Counted from the first letter of the stretch, positions 33,495 to 42,382 are shown. The stretch is DNA of 54,765 nt from an uncultured Muribaculaceae bacterium (GCA_910579995.1 CAJTWH010000021.1:1-54765), one strand, 5' to 3'. Notes: generated from the sequence alone by a model not told the origin. Numbers and translations: made by a program.

Positions 33495-34879
33495 CAGCGG
33501 GCGAGTTTTAGAATTGCCTTACTTGCGTCGGCAAGGGTTACACGTATGATCAATATTCCGGTTTCCATATCTTGCAGACTGAGCCGGCAGATTGGAGTAT
33601 CACATTTTATGCCGCCGGTTTTCACACCCGCGACATTATATATTTCCACTTCGGTGATGTTCGCCCCCGTGGATTCTATTTGCAGTTCACCGCCGGCTAT
33701 GCGGCCGCGCACGGTCGCCACTTCCGGCGAAGCTCCCAGCGAGCTCTCGGCCTCATCAAGGATATTGAATTCCTGCCATTGCACGGCCTCTCGGAATTCT
33801 TCCACCATCGCGCCCGATGTAAGGAGCGTCACATTGCTCTGCTCTACCCCGGCCCACACATTCTCTCCGAGCTCGGGCACGGCGCGCAGGTCGGCGGCGT
33901 TGACCACCCACAGCGCCGTCATGCCTTCCATGGCATTGTCGGCGATATGGCTGAGAGTTGGCGGTAGCACTACCTTCTGAAGTTCACTACATCCCTTAAG
34001 GCTGTACGCCCCAAGTTCAACGGCGTCGGACAATCCGAGTTCTCTTACACCCGAGTCTTTAAGCAGAGCCATCGGCACTCTATCGCATGAGGACGGAAGG
34101 ATAAACGAGCGTAATCCCGTGCAATCGGCAAAAGCGCCTTTGCCGAGCCGGCCAACACTTGAGGGCAATGCCGTTTCCGACAATCGGGTATTGCGTGCAA
34201 AAGCTCTGTCGCCTACTGCCGTCAGCTTCGTCGCCGCAAGATTGGCTTTTGCAAGAGCACAGCCCTCGAATGCAGAGAAGCCAATGCTTGCCAGCCTGCT
34301 GCCGAATGTAACATTTGTCAGCGACGGACATGTGCCAAAAGCCTTGTCGCCGATTGCGGTGACACCGCTAAGGTCAGCGGCTGTCAACCCGCGGCAGCCT
34401 CGGAAAGCATAGTCTCCAACAACCGCAGGGCCACTAATGTTTATTTCTGTCAGTTCTTTGCAGTCGGCGAAAGCACCGGTGCCGATTCTGATGTCACCGC
34501 ATGCTATCGTCACTGACTTCAGTTTTGTCGACGCAAACGCACCGGCTTCTATATAAATCGGTCCGTCAGTAGGAAATACCACTGATTCAATGGCCGACCC
34601 GGCGAACATTCCTGCCGGTATCGTATTTGCCGGGTTCTGCAGTCTTTCACTGTCGGCTTCAATCCGGCATTTGCCAAGGTCGAGCGTCTTCAGCAAGGGA
34701 AGATTGCCTGCGATAAACTCCATGTCCTGCGCGTTGACAGTGCCGCTAAGGCGTAATTCGGTCACATCCAAATCTGTCAACAGCCCGCTCAGGTGCCCTG
34801 CCCGGCTATCGATGTCAATCCCCATGGCTGCGAAAGCAACCATCACCGACATTGCAAAAGATATCAACCGCACTCTCAT
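33494..34879 (-). CDS. secreted BspA-type leucine-rich repeat protein with T9SS-like sorting domain
   Basis: This 461-residue protein has a signal peptide (LISFAMSVMVAFAAMG). About ten LRR_5/BspA repeats follow with the pattern 'I(G/A)(D/x)xAFxxCxxLxxVxLP', for example GDKAFGTCPSLTNVTF and GKGAFADCTGLRSFILP. The last 75 residues fit a T9SS sorting domain: VEIYNVAGVKTGG, CRLSLQDMETGILIIRV, KAILKLAR. Its ATG overlaps the porU stop (ATGA), making it a directly coupled neighbour of the sortase that would process it. BspA-like proteins bind host matrix in some oral relatives (family knowledge). Its binding target is unknown. Confidence 0.87.
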   Translation of the reverse strand: MRVRLISFAMSVMVAFAAMGIDIDSRAGHLSGLLTDLDVTELRLSGTVNAQDMEFIAGNLPLLKTLDLGKCRIEADSERLQNPANTIPAGMFAGSAIESVVFPTDGPIYIEAGAFASTKLKSVTIACGDIRIGTGAFADCKELTEINISGPAVVGDYAFRGCRGLTAADLSGVTAIGDKAFGTCPSLTNVTFGSRLASIGFSAFEGCALAKANLAATKLTAVGDRAFARNTRLSETALPSSVGRLGKGAFADCTGLRSFILPSSCDRVPMALLKDSGVRELGLSDAVELGAYSLKGCSELQKVVLPPTLSHIADNAMEGMTALWVVNAADLRAVPELGENVWAGVEQSNVTLLTSGAMVEEFREAVQWQEFNILDEAESSLGASPEVATVRGRIAGGELQIESTGANITEVEIYNVAGVKTGGIKCDTPICRLSLQDMETGILIIRVTLADASKAILKLAR

Positions 34880-37800
34880 AATTTGATTACAGTTATTTCA
34901 AGTGCGTCCGTCGCGCCCCTTGCCTGATTAGACTCAAGTATAACCCATGCGCGGTATAGCCCGTCAGGCACTTTTGCGCCACGACCGTCGGTGAGATTCC
35001 AGCGGTAAGGAAATGAGGGATTGGCCTCGGATAAAATCGTCTCACTGTCAGAATCAACGATAACAAGCCTCTTGGCCGTGCCGTCGGTGTCGAGGTCGAA
35101 GACGGCTTCCTCTCGCACAGGCTTGTCGGTATCTTCCATTGTGAGACGTCCGCCAAGCGCTTGTCCGCCAACGGTGAAATCGAGATATGTATTTGCCAAA
35201 CCTCCCGAATTGTCAGGCACACGAAGTTCGAGAGTGTGTGCTCCGAATGTCAATCCGGTGATTTCAAAATCGATATGGGCAAAGCCGGCGGCGTCATATC
35301 TTATGTGGTTTTGGATTTCAGGATAGGTAGTGCCTTCATCCAAAACGAGATTCAGACAGCTCCGCACGCCCGTATTGCCGCATGCTATGCCGGCGGCCGA
35401 CGGTTTGATTGTCGCATGAAGGCGGATATCGGATCTTACACTTTCAGCACTTGTATAATCGTCCTGATTGATGTAAAACTCAACGATACGCGCCGGCTCG
35501 GCGGTCGCGGGTTCCGAGTCGTTACTTTCTATCGTCAGCCCTTTGAGCACTCCGGCTGCATAGAGGCGCTTGCCGGTGTCGCTTGCCGTGATTACTATCC
35601 GGCTGTCTGAGCCCGGCAGGTATGAGTCAGGCAATACTATGACAGTCTCTATCCGGCCACCGACAACCTCGGCTGCAAATTCACCCATCAGATTGTTGTA
35701 GACCTGCTCGGAAGTCACGCCGGCGACGGGCTTTGTAGGCTCGGCCACAGTGCTGTTGTCAAACACCTCTATCAAGGCCTGCCCGTTGAAGTTGCCTAAA
35801 TGCCGGCCGCTTTCGTCTTTTACAATAGCCTTGATTTTCACCTCTCCGCGGGCAAGCATACTTTCAACCGGGCTCTCGAAGTCGATTCGGCACGAGGCTA
35901 TGGGCAGGCGCACTGCCGGGTCGCCGCAATAATTATAGCAAAGGGCGTTGTTGGCGGCGTCGCTGCTCACATGTTTCCCGCTCACAAGGCTGTTGCGGCC
36001 ATTGCGGAATATGTCGGCACCTGTAGCCCCGGCCCCGGCCTCAGAGTATGCCTTGCCGACATTAAGACTCAGCTGGCGGTTAAACTCAAGGTACACTGCA
36101 CGGCAGGCACCGATACACCCTATCGCGCCTCCGCCTCGGGTATAGGCTGCCACTTCGGCCAAGGCGCCGCTCTTGAGGTCAAAAGGCAATGAGCTGCACG
36201 ACGAGAACATCATCAGCCCCGGGCTGTCGTATCGAAGGCTCTTGGCTATCGCGGTGGTGTAGACACCCTCTCCCGAGAGGCCGTTTTCGCCGCCATGACC
36301 GTTGTAGTGGAAAAATCCGCTGCCGCGTTCAAGGCTGTTGGCTACTATCCGGGCCGAGGTCGTCGCCGTCAACCCGGAATAAGGATAATACAGTATATCA
36401 GCCGGCGCAACATAGAGATTTCCGTTGAGGGCCAGCATGCTGTCGGTCAGTGCTTTCGCATTGCGAAGATGGATACCGTCGTTGTCGTCGTCGCTGCAGC
36501 GCAGCAGGCGCAGTGCTGTCGACGGTGCAGGAGGTGCGCTGAGATAATCTGAAATCTTGGCATTTATCTGGCGCCCCTCAGCCAAATCTTCCGGACCAAG
36601 ACGTCCTACCGACACCATTGCTTGCTCAAATTCTATACGCTGAGGATTGTAGCTGTCGGAGAGCATGCCGAAATATTGGTCTGTGGCATAGTTAGCCCCG
36701 CTGTCGCGGCATGGGCCGGCTATCTCGCACTCATGGGTTAGCAGATATTCGCCCGGTGCATGTGTGATAAAGCGGGGGTCGCAGCTCGACCGGCCATAGA
36801 GAAGCACATACTTCAACTTCCCGGGCTCGCGGTCGTAGAACATCTTCATAAGCCGCCTCATTGCTGCCGGAGTCGGCGTGCCCGAGCCGTATTCGTTGAA
36901 GGCCTCTTCCTGATCCACAACAAGCACATCAAGGCCGTCAAGGCGGTGTATCCAAGCCAGTTCCTCGGCAGCCTCGCGAAGACCTTTCACCGTAAAAATT
37001 ATCATATCAGGAGTCCGCAGGGCATGGAGATTCTGATTATCAACCTCTCCGATGACTTCAACCTTGCGGTGTCTGCCCTCGGGATTGAAAGCGACTATCC
37101 GCCGGCCACCGGCAGGCGAAGCTCCGTCTATGGTGAAGAGCGTCTTTTCTCCATCAGTGAAAGTCTCATACACTTTCACCTCGGCAGGGTCGGTAACATC
37201 CCATACACAAGCCCCGGCCTCTGCACCCGAAAGAGAGACGGCACTTCCGCTTTCAAGACCGCTGAAATTCATCATCAGCTCCGGGGAGTCGTCACGCAAC
37301 ACATTGTAGCGCGGATAGATGATATACGAGCGGTCAATCGCCGCGAAGTCCGCAGAAGCCGACGCCGGCACTGTGAGTGTGCTTTTCAACTCAAAGTCGC
37401 GCGAGCGCCCGATAAGGTAAGAATATCCTTCTCCAAGGGTATAGAGTATTGTGGCGGCCGTGTTTCCGGCATTGACAGGAGCTACTTTTGATACGACGAT
37501 ACCCCCTTCGATATCGAGGTCAAACGTGAGTTGCTGACGCGAGTTGGCGCAAGTCTCTACCCGGTAGACTATCGGGTCGCCGTCTGAATCCGCAGCACAA
37601 TCTCTGACAGCAAATTTGGTTGTGCGGCTTTGGCCGGGAGCAAGAGGCTCATCTGTAAAGACAACTCCGCCGTCGAAGCCTGTCTCCTCGTGCTCATCCA
37701 TCGATATGCAATAATGGCGGTCGCAAGGCTCTGCACCTGTGGGACTATAGGCTATGGTTTCGGTATCGGCTTGGCCGGCGACATCGCTCAGAAAATAATA

Positions 37801-38208
37801 GCCCTGACGGCTGTAATAATTGCGGCTGACCGACACCGATGTATGGGCCGAGTTTTTAAAAGAGGCTTTCACCGGACCCTCGGCATAAAATACGAGCCTT
37901 TGGTCGGAGCTAACTACCGATGGTGTCTGTGGCAGGCGGTCGGGCACATTGCCGTCGAAATACTGATGATGAGCGAGCACACCGCCATAGCCGTAGACTC
38001 TCACTTTCGAGGGGTCGGCGAAGCCCATCTGCCGCAATTCATCACTGTCGATTTCATACACGCCGCAGGTGTCTACCGCAATCTTTACCCAACGGCCCGA
38101 CGATAGGGGCGTCTCTGTGCTGTAATATCCCGGCTCATACGCATATACATGCGATGGCAAGGTCATTGCCACAAAAAATGATAAGGGAGTCAACAGCTTT
38201 TTCAACAT
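34876..38208 (-). CDS. porU: type IX secretion sortase PorU (C25 gingipain-like)
   Basis: This 1110-residue surface protease has a signal peptide (LSFFVAMTLPSHVYA) and a PorU-type N-terminal domain (GRWVKIAVDTCGVYEID). The C25 caspase-like domain begins around residue 405 with PDMIIFTVKGLREAA. The catalytic pair is His near 637 (HYNGHGGENG) and Cys near 671 (MFSSCSSLPFDLKSG). The C-terminal Ig/FlgD-like module ends WNLTDGRGAKVPDGLYRAWV. In the T9SS, PorU removes the C-terminal signal of cargo and attaches A-LPS (Porphyromonas knowledge). It lies 30 bases after the FAH-like gene and overlaps the LRR gene. porV, its usual partner, is not adjacent. Confidence 0.93.
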   Translation of the reverse strand: MLKKLLTPLSFFVAMTLPSHVYAYEPGYYSTETPLSSGRWVKIAVDTCGVYEIDSDELRQMGFADPSKVRVYGYGGVLAHHQYFDGNVPDRLPQTPSVVSSDQRLVFYAEGPVKASFKNSAHTSVSVSRNYYSRQGYYFLSDVAGQADTETIAYSPTGAEPCDRHYCISMDEHEETGFDGGVVFTDEPLAPGQSRTTKFAVRDCAADSDGDPIVYRVETCANSRQQLTFDLDIEGGIVVSKVAPVNAGNTAATILYTLGEGYSYLIGRSRDFELKSTLTVPASASADFAAIDRSYIIYPRYNVLRDDSPELMMNFSGLESGSAVSLSGAEAGACVWDVTDPAEVKVYETFTDGEKTLFTIDGASPAGGRRIVAFNPEGRHRKVEVIGEVDNQNLHALRTPDMIIFTVKGLREAAEELAWIHRLDGLDVLVVDQEEAFNEYGSGTPTPAAMRRLMKMFYDREPGKLKYVLLYGRSSCDPRFITHAPGEYLLTHECEIAGPCRDSGANYATDQYFGMLSDSYNPQRIEFEQAMVSVGRLGPEDLAEGRQINAKISDYLSAPPAPSTALRLLRCSDDDNDGIHLRNAKALTDSMLALNGNLYVAPADILYYPYSGLTATTSARIVANSLERGSGFFHYNGHGGENGLSGEGVYTTAIAKSLRYDSPGLMMFSSCSSLPFDLKSGALAEVAAYTRGGGAIGCIGACRAVYLEFNRQLSLNVGKAYSEAGAGATGADIFRNGRNSLVSGKHVSSDAANNALCYNYCGDPAVRLPIASCRIDFESPVESMLARGEVKIKAIVKDESGRHLGNFNGQALIEVFDNSTVAEPTKPVAGVTSEQVYNNLMGEFAAEVVGGRIETVIVLPDSYLPGSDSRIVITASDTGKRLYAAGVLKGLTIESNDSEPATAEPARIVEFYINQDDYTSAESVRSDIRLHATIKPSAAGIACGNTGVRSCLNLVLDEGTTYPEIQNHIRYDAAGFAHIDFEITGLTFGAHTLELRVPDNSGGLANTYLDFTVGGQALGGRLTMEDTDKPVREEAVFDLDTDGTAKRLVIVDSDSETILSEANPSFPYRWNLTDGRGAKVPDGLYRAWVILESNQARGATDALEITVIKL

Positions 38209-38238
38209 TTGCCGACACTGTAAGAGTAAGTCTACAGC

Positions 38239-38793
38239 TTATTTAAACCGGATTTCAAGTGATTCAGCGCCGCCGATACAGGCCCGCAGACGTGTATTGA
38301 TCTTCGGACAGCCGAGCTCTACCGCGTGGTCGCCGAAGATTATCATATCTCCGGTCTTGAGCGTGAGGTGGCTCGACACAAAATTTACTGCATTGTCAAT
38401 ATCGAGGGCGCAGAGTGCAATGGCCTTATTCTGTTCATTGATAAGTGCGTCGTCGCGGTCGTAAAGCTCCACGCGCAGGTCTGCATTGTCAATGCTTGCT
38501 ATATCAATCCACTTTCCCGGCGCTATGGCACGGTCGCAGAACAAGGGCGGAAGCGGACAAGCCTCATCTATCAGCAGGTGGAGGGCGGCGATCTCGCTGT
38601 AATAGCGGCCGGCGAACGACGGCTTGATATTCATTCCCAAACGCGAGATACGCACCGCAGGCGCAACGTATGACCGCAGGCTCTCAAAAGGCTCGGGAAG
38701 AAACACCGGCTCACCGGGGCGCAACACCGCCGAATCAGCTCCGCCGACACCCTCAAGACGCCCCTGACGCGTATGTAGAAGTATACTTTTCAT
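38239..38793 (-). CDS. FAH-fold protein lacking the usual metal ligands
   Basis: This 184-residue protein aligns with the fumarylacetoacetate hydrolase family. PVFLPEPFESLRSY, ISRLGMNIKPSFAGRYYSEIAAL, PGKWIDIASI, NADLRVELYDRD and HLTLKTGDMIIFGD follow the family order. In active members the segment after the first block reads 'HYEVEVVV' with two metal-binding Glu. Here it is SYVAPAVRI, and the later 'DFTARD' is replaced by HLLIDEAC, so all three carboxylate ligands appear lost. It overlaps rex by 4 bases (ATGA) and precedes porU. It is probably a non-enzymatic or altered family member. Confidence 0.75.
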   Translation of the reverse strand: MKSILLHTRQGRLEGVGGADSAVLRPGEPVFLPEPFESLRSYVAPAVRISRLGMNIKPSFAGRYYSEIAALHLLIDEACPLPPLFCDRAIAPGKWIDIASIDNADLRVELYDRDDALINEQNKAIALCALDIDNAVNFVSSHLTLKTGDMIIFGDHAVELGCPKINTRLRACIGGAESLEIRFK

Positions 38794-39443
38794 GACAGAT
38801 CAAGCAGCGACAGCCGGTTATACATCACTGCCAGATGTGAATAAATCGAGGTGTTGGCTATAACCACACCCTCGGGCACACGCAGACGCGACGGAGTGAA
38901 ATTCCAGATGGCCTTTATGCCGGCGTTTGCGAGCTCATCGCTCACCGATTGGGCACTGTTGACCGGAACCGCGATAATACCTATCACGGCATTGAGCTCC
39001 TTTACAAGACGGTTGATCTGGTCGGGGGCAAAGATTTCAACGCCATTGATACGTGTGCCGATAATTTCGGGGTTGACATCTATGCCGGCAACGATATTCA
39101 GGCCATAGCGCTGCAGGCCGGAGTCGGCGATAAGCGCGCCGCCAAGACTGCCGGCACCCATCATAATCGCATTGTGGTGCTGGTCGAAGCCCAAGAAATC
39201 ACGCAGCTTAACTATCAGGGCGTCAACCTGATATCCTATACGCGTCTTGCCGCGGATACCAAGAAACGACAGGTCTTTGGCTATCTGCGACGGGTCTACA
39301 TTAAGTGCCTCCGCTATGCGCGTGGTAGAGATATATTCGGTATCGTCTGCATTTAATGTCGACAGATAAGCCAGATACCAAGGTAGCCGCCGGAGGGTAG
39401 GCTCCGGCAACTGTATAGTGGATGGTGGGGTCTTTTCTGTCAT
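38790..39443 (-). CDS. rex: redox-sensing transcriptional repressor Rex
   Basis: This 217-residue regulator senses the NADH/NAD+ ratio and represses fermentative and respiratory genes when NADH is low. An N-terminal winged helix (YISTTRIAEALNVDPSQIAKDLSFLG) precedes a Rossmann domain with MMGAGSLGGALIA and IVAGIDVNPEIIG. The domain-swapped C-terminal helix ends the protein (IYSHLAVMYNRLSLL). It heads the operon with the FAH-like gene, porU, the LRR gene and trmB. A weak -7 box (TAAATTTG, 39452-39459) is just upstream. Confidence 0.95.
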   Translation of the reverse strand: MTEKTPPSTIQLPEPTLRRLPWYLAYLSTLNADDTEYISTTRIAEALNVDPSQIAKDLSFLGIRGKTRIGYQVDALIVKLRDFLGFDQHHNAIMMGAGSLGGALIADSGLQRYGLNIVAGIDVNPEIIGTRINGVEIFAPDQINRLVKELNAVIGIIAVPVNSAQSVSDELANAGIKAIWNFTPSRLRVPEGVVIANTSIYSHLAVMYNRLSLLDLS

Positions 39444-39451
39444 AGTGGCCG

Positions 39452-39459
39452 CAAATTTA
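39452..39459 (-). promoter_or_regulatory. -7-like box of the rex-porU operon
   Basis: TAAATTTG on the minus strand, 8 bases before the rex ATG. No good -33 TTTG is seen at 19-21 nt, so this is a tentative call. Confidence 0.4.
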
Positions 39460-39495
39460 CAAAATTTTCCGCAATTTTCATAGAGATTATCTGCC

Positions 39496-39933
39496 CTAAA
39501 ATATCTTAATCGTCACTCCGACCCCGATATAGGGCTGCACTCCGCGGGGAGTCACCCCGACGCCGGCCTGCAGGCCTACCGACCATCGGCGCGCCTTTTC
39601 GCGCAATACCATGCGCTCTATCTCTATGCTGTCGAGGGCGGGGCGGTAGCCGCTCACCCATGCCCGGTAGCCGTCGCCCTGATATTCTTTCTGCTCCTGC
39701 GGCACTATCACCCGCACGCTGTCGGCTGCGACTGAGTCGGCAGCTGCAACGGCAAGATACACCGTATCCGGCACAAGTTTCCTTATCACCATCACCTCGG
39801 GCTGGCGTACGACTACGGTATCGGTCCATTTTTCCACAATAAGCCCCGGCGGCTCCGCTTTGCGGCTCATATATCCGCCGACAAAGCCCGCCCCCAAGCC
39901 GAGCATTATCAAAACTGCCGCCTTAGTTTTCAT
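39496..39933 (-). CDS. DUF6808-like membrane-anchored protein
   Basis: This 145-residue protein begins with a single hydrophobic helix (AVLIMLGLGAGFVGGYMS). A Val-rich middle (VVVRQPEVMVIRKLVPDTVYL) follows, and the C-terminal strand-like stretch is WSVGLQAGVGVTPRG...VGVTIKIF. The same layout is found in small proteins beside amidases in Bacteroidales prophages and conjugative elements (recall). Here it overlaps the amidase gene by 11 bases, suggesting a lysis or envelope accessory role (inference). Confidence 0.6.
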   Translation of the reverse strand: MKTKAAVLIMLGLGAGFVGGYMSRKAEPPGLIVEKWTDTVVVRQPEVMVIRKLVPDTVYLAVAAADSVAADSVRVIVPQEQKEYQGDGYRAWVSGYRPALDSIEIERMVLREKARRWSVGLQAGVGVTPRGVQPYIGVGVTIKIF

Positions 39934-40510
39934 TGCAGTAACTCGCTATAGCGTCGGCATGCAATCCTACAATCTGTGCCATACCGGCGTCAGAAAGCAG
40001 AAATTCGACATCCGCACGGTTGTCGTGAAACATATTTTCGGTCAACACCGCAGGGCATGGCGTGTCGCGGCAGATGGCAAGGTTGGCCGTCCAATAGCCG
40101 CATGCCGGGGTCGCGCGATTTCCTTCAAGACCGCGTATTTTCGCCGCTGATGTAAGCAGGCAGGCCAAGCGCCGCGAACTGACGGAGGCATTGTGCGACA
40201 CCCACGCGCTCCACCCCGACGCACTGCCCCACTCCGCTCCGAGACCCGAGGCATTGCTGTGCAGTGATATCAATATGGCGTCGCTATGACGGCGGTATAT
40301 CGCCGCCACACGTTTGCAGCGGGTGGCGAGGCTGATGTCTGTGTCTTCTTCCACCAGCAGCTCTGCCGCCACTCCCCGCCTGTCGAGCTCTGCCTTCAGG
40401 GCACGGGCGGCCCGGCGGGTCCATGCCCATTCCTGATAGCGCCCGTCGGGGCTGCTCTTGCCTGCGGTGTTCACTCCATGTCCGTTGTCGATAATTACGT
40501 AAGCATTCAT
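39923..40510 (-). CDS. N-acetylmuramoyl-L-alanine amidase (amidase_3), phage-like
   Basis: This 195-residue zinc amidase cuts the bond between MurNAc and the stem peptide. VIIDNGHGVNTAGKSSP carries the first His. The glutamate region is QEWAWTRRAARALK, ILISLHSNAS has the second His, and PAVLTENMFHDN the catalytic Glu. There is no signal peptide, as in phage endolysins. The frame opens at 40543, but the -7 box TAATTTTG (40541-40548) covers that ATG. ATG 40510 (MNAYVII) is therefore preferred. Confidence 0.82.
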   Translation of the reverse strand: MNAYVIIDNGHGVNTAGKSSPDGRYQEWAWTRRAARALKAELDRRGVAAELLVEEDTDISLATRCKRVAAIYRRHSDAILISLHSNASGLGAEWGSASGWSAWVSHNASVSSRRLACLLTSAAKIRGLEGNRATPACGYWTANLAICRDTPCPAVLTENMFHDNRADVEFLLSDAGMAQIVGLHADAIASYCNEN

Positions 40511-40540
40511 AAAAAGGTCGATATTATTAGTTGATATGTG

Positions 40541-40548
40541 CAAAATTA
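40541..40548 (-). promoter_or_regulatory. -7 box of the amidase pair
   Basis: TAATTTTG on the minus strand, 30 bases before ATG 40510. It decides against the longer start at 40543. The -33 element is not clear. Confidence 0.5.
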
Positions 40549-40592
40549 GCGTGGCGTCGCAGCCGTTTATCCACCTTTTTTCAATTCTTTAG

Positions 40593-40600
40593 TAATTTCG
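40593..40600 (+). promoter_or_regulatory. -7-like box of the DUF3943 gene
   Basis: TAATTTCG, one mismatch from TAnnTTTG, 60 bases before the ATG at 40661. Confidence 0.4.
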
Positions 40601-40660
40601 CAGCGTCAATTTTCAGTTTCAGTTGTTAAAAATATAAACAATCCTACGATTCTGAACATT

Positions 40661-41533
40661 ATGAAAGCACTCTATCCTATCATATTATGCCTGTTGACAT
40701 CAGTATTGTCAGCCGAAGCAAAGTCACCTGCCGAACTCATCACTTTCGAGCAGCAGGACCTTGTTGAAATACTCAACGAACCGGCGTCTGTCGCAAATGC
40801 CGAGATAGATACCTCGGCTCTATCGATGTGCCGTGAGCTTGAATTCAAGTCAAATCCGCCGTCGATCTACGGCATGCCCTATTCTCTCACCGGCAGCGCC
40901 CCCAACTGGCACCGCATGTGGATCAACACCGCCGTGCTTTCCGGCGCTTTCGTATCAACTCTTTTCGTACTCGAGCTCCTGCCCGAAGACGCTACATCAT
41001 GGAACCGCGCCGAGCTTCAGAAAGACCCCTTCTACCGCCGCTGGTTCCAGAATGTATTCAAGCGCGGACCGGAATGGGACCATGACAACCCTATCTTCAA
41101 CTATGTGCTCCACCCCTACGCCGGGGCCGCCTACTTCATGGCCGCCCGTTCTTGCGGCTTCAACTTCTACCAGTCACTGCTCTACTCGGCGTGCATTTCT
41201 ACCGTAGGATGGGAATTCGGTATCGAGGCCTGCATGGAGCGCCCGTCTATCCAAGACATATTCGTAACACCGCTTATAGGCAGCGTAATGGGTGAGCTGT
41301 TCTACAAACTGAAGCGCAACATCGTAGCACATGACTATACTCTTTTCGGCTCGCCTGTACTCGGCAACATCGTGGTGTTCCTCATCGACCCGGTCAACGA
41401 AGTAGTCAACCTCTTCCGCGGCAGCGACACGCGCAAACTCCACCTCGGCCGCAAGAGCCCCAAGATGACGTCCTCACTCATGCCCACCATCGGCCGCGGC
41501 TCCGCCGGTTTCTCCTTCGTCTGCGTTTTCTGA
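40661..41533 (+). CDS. DUF3943 domain outer-membrane-associated protein
   Basis: This 290-residue protein has a signal peptide (IILCLLTSVLSAEA) and the DUF3943 core. PNWHRMWINTAVLSGAFVS, DHDNPIFNYVLHPYAGAAYFMAAR, WEFGIEACMERPSIQDI, TPLIGSVMGELFYKLK and VVFLIDPVNEVVNLFRG are typical blocks. Family members are predicted envelope proteins of unknown role. It is a single gene, divergent from the amidase pair and convergent with yebC, separated from the latter by a strong hairpin. Confidence 0.87.
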   Translation: MKALYPIILCLLTSVLSAEAKSPAELITFEQQDLVEILNEPASVANAEIDTSALSMCRELEFKSNPPSIYGMPYSLTGSAPNWHRMWINTAVLSGAFVSTLFVLELLPEDATSWNRAELQKDPFYRRWFQNVFKRGPEWDHDNPIFNYVLHPYAGAAYFMAARSCGFNFYQSLLYSACISTVGWEFGIEACMERPSIQDIFVTPLIGSVMGELFYKLKRNIVAHDYTLFGSPVLGNIVVFLIDPVNEVVNLFRGSDTRKLHLGRKSPKMTSSLMPTIGRGSAGFSFVCVF

Positions 41534-41578
41534 CATAATTAAAGGCCTGTCGGCAATGCCGCAGGCCTTTAATTATGT
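41533..41578. terminator. bidirectional terminator between DUF3943 gene and yebC
   Basis: ACATAATTAAAGGCCTG pairs with CAGGCCTTTAATTATGT, with an inner CGGCAATGCCG stem. It begins on the last base of the DUF3943 stop codon. A/T-rich ends on both sides suit both directions. Confidence 0.8.
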
Positions 41579-41582
41579 CAAG

Positions 41583-41636
41583 ATGAGTGGTTTGTAGTGA
41601 GTGGTCAGCAAGTTTGTTTTAACTGCCCACAACCCT
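41583..41636. repeat. TTGGTGG/CCACAACC-type repeat, degenerate copy
   Basis: ATGAGTGGTTTGTAGTGAGT and AACTGCCCACAACCC echo the arms of the 53054-53183 repeat with a shortened middle. It lies between the terminator and the yebC stop. Confidence 0.4.
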
Positions 41637-41638
41637 TT

Positions 41639-42382
41639 TTACTCCTCGTCTTCTTCCTCGCGCATGTTGTGGAAGACGTTCTGCACGTCTTCGTCGTCTT
41701 CGAGCTTCTCAAGAAGCTTGTTGATGGCCTCACGCTGCTCGGGAGTCACATCCTTGACATCGTTGGGGATACGCACGAACTCCGACGAGATAATCTCGTA
41801 GCCGTTCTCCTCAAGGTGTTTCTGGATATTCGAATACTCCTCGAATGCACCGTAGAGCACAATCTGCTCGTTGCCTTCCTCATCCTCGTCGTGGCCGAGT
41901 TCGTCTACACCGTAGTCGATAAGTTCGAGCTCGAGGTCGTCAAGGCTCACACCCTCTACGGGTTTGATCTTGAATGTGCTCTTGTGGTCGAAGAGGAAAG
42001 TGAGCGAACCCTGTGTGCCGAGGTTGCCGCCGTGTTTGTTGAAGTATGAGCGCACGTTGGCAACGGTGCGGGTATTGTTGTCGGTGGCTGCCTCTACGAA
42101 GATAGCGATACCGAAGGGGCCGTATCCTTCGTATGTGATTTCCTTGTAGTCGCCGGCGTCTTTGTCGGTTGCTTTCTTGATGGCGCGCTCTACAGTGTCT
42201 TTAGGCATGTTGGCGGCCTTGGCGTTCTGCATCAGCGCGCGAAGACGCGGGTTGGTGTCGGGATCGGGGCCACCGGCCTTGGCGGCGATGGTGATTTCCT
42301 TACCAATGCGGGTAAATGTACGCGACATATTACCCCAGCGTTTGAGCTTGCGTGCTTTGCGATATTCAAATGCTCTTCCCAT
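41639..42382 (-). CDS. yebC: YebC/PmpR family regulatory protein
   Basis: This 247-residue protein resembles TACO1/YebC factors, which help ribosomes translate difficult (for example Pro-rich) sequences or act as regulators. The N-terminus MGRAFEYRKARKLKRWG, then IAAKAGGPDPDTNPRL, ANMPKDTVERAIKKA and YGPFGIAIFVEAATDNNTRT, are family signatures. The C-terminus is an acidic run of Glu and Asp. It lies 30 bases after pheT and is likely co-transcribed. Confidence 0.93.
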   Translation of the reverse strand: MGRAFEYRKARKLKRWGNMSRTFTRIGKEITIAAKAGGPDPDTNPRLRALMQNAKAANMPKDTVERAIKKATDKDAGDYKEITYEGYGPFGIAIFVEAATDNNTRTVANVRSYFNKHGGNLGTQGSLTFLFDHKSTFKIKPVEGVSLDDLELELIDYGVDELGHDEDEEGNEQIVLYGAFEEYSNIQKHLEENGYEIISSEFVRIPNDVKDVTPEQREAINKLLEKLEDDEDVQNVFHNMREEEDEE

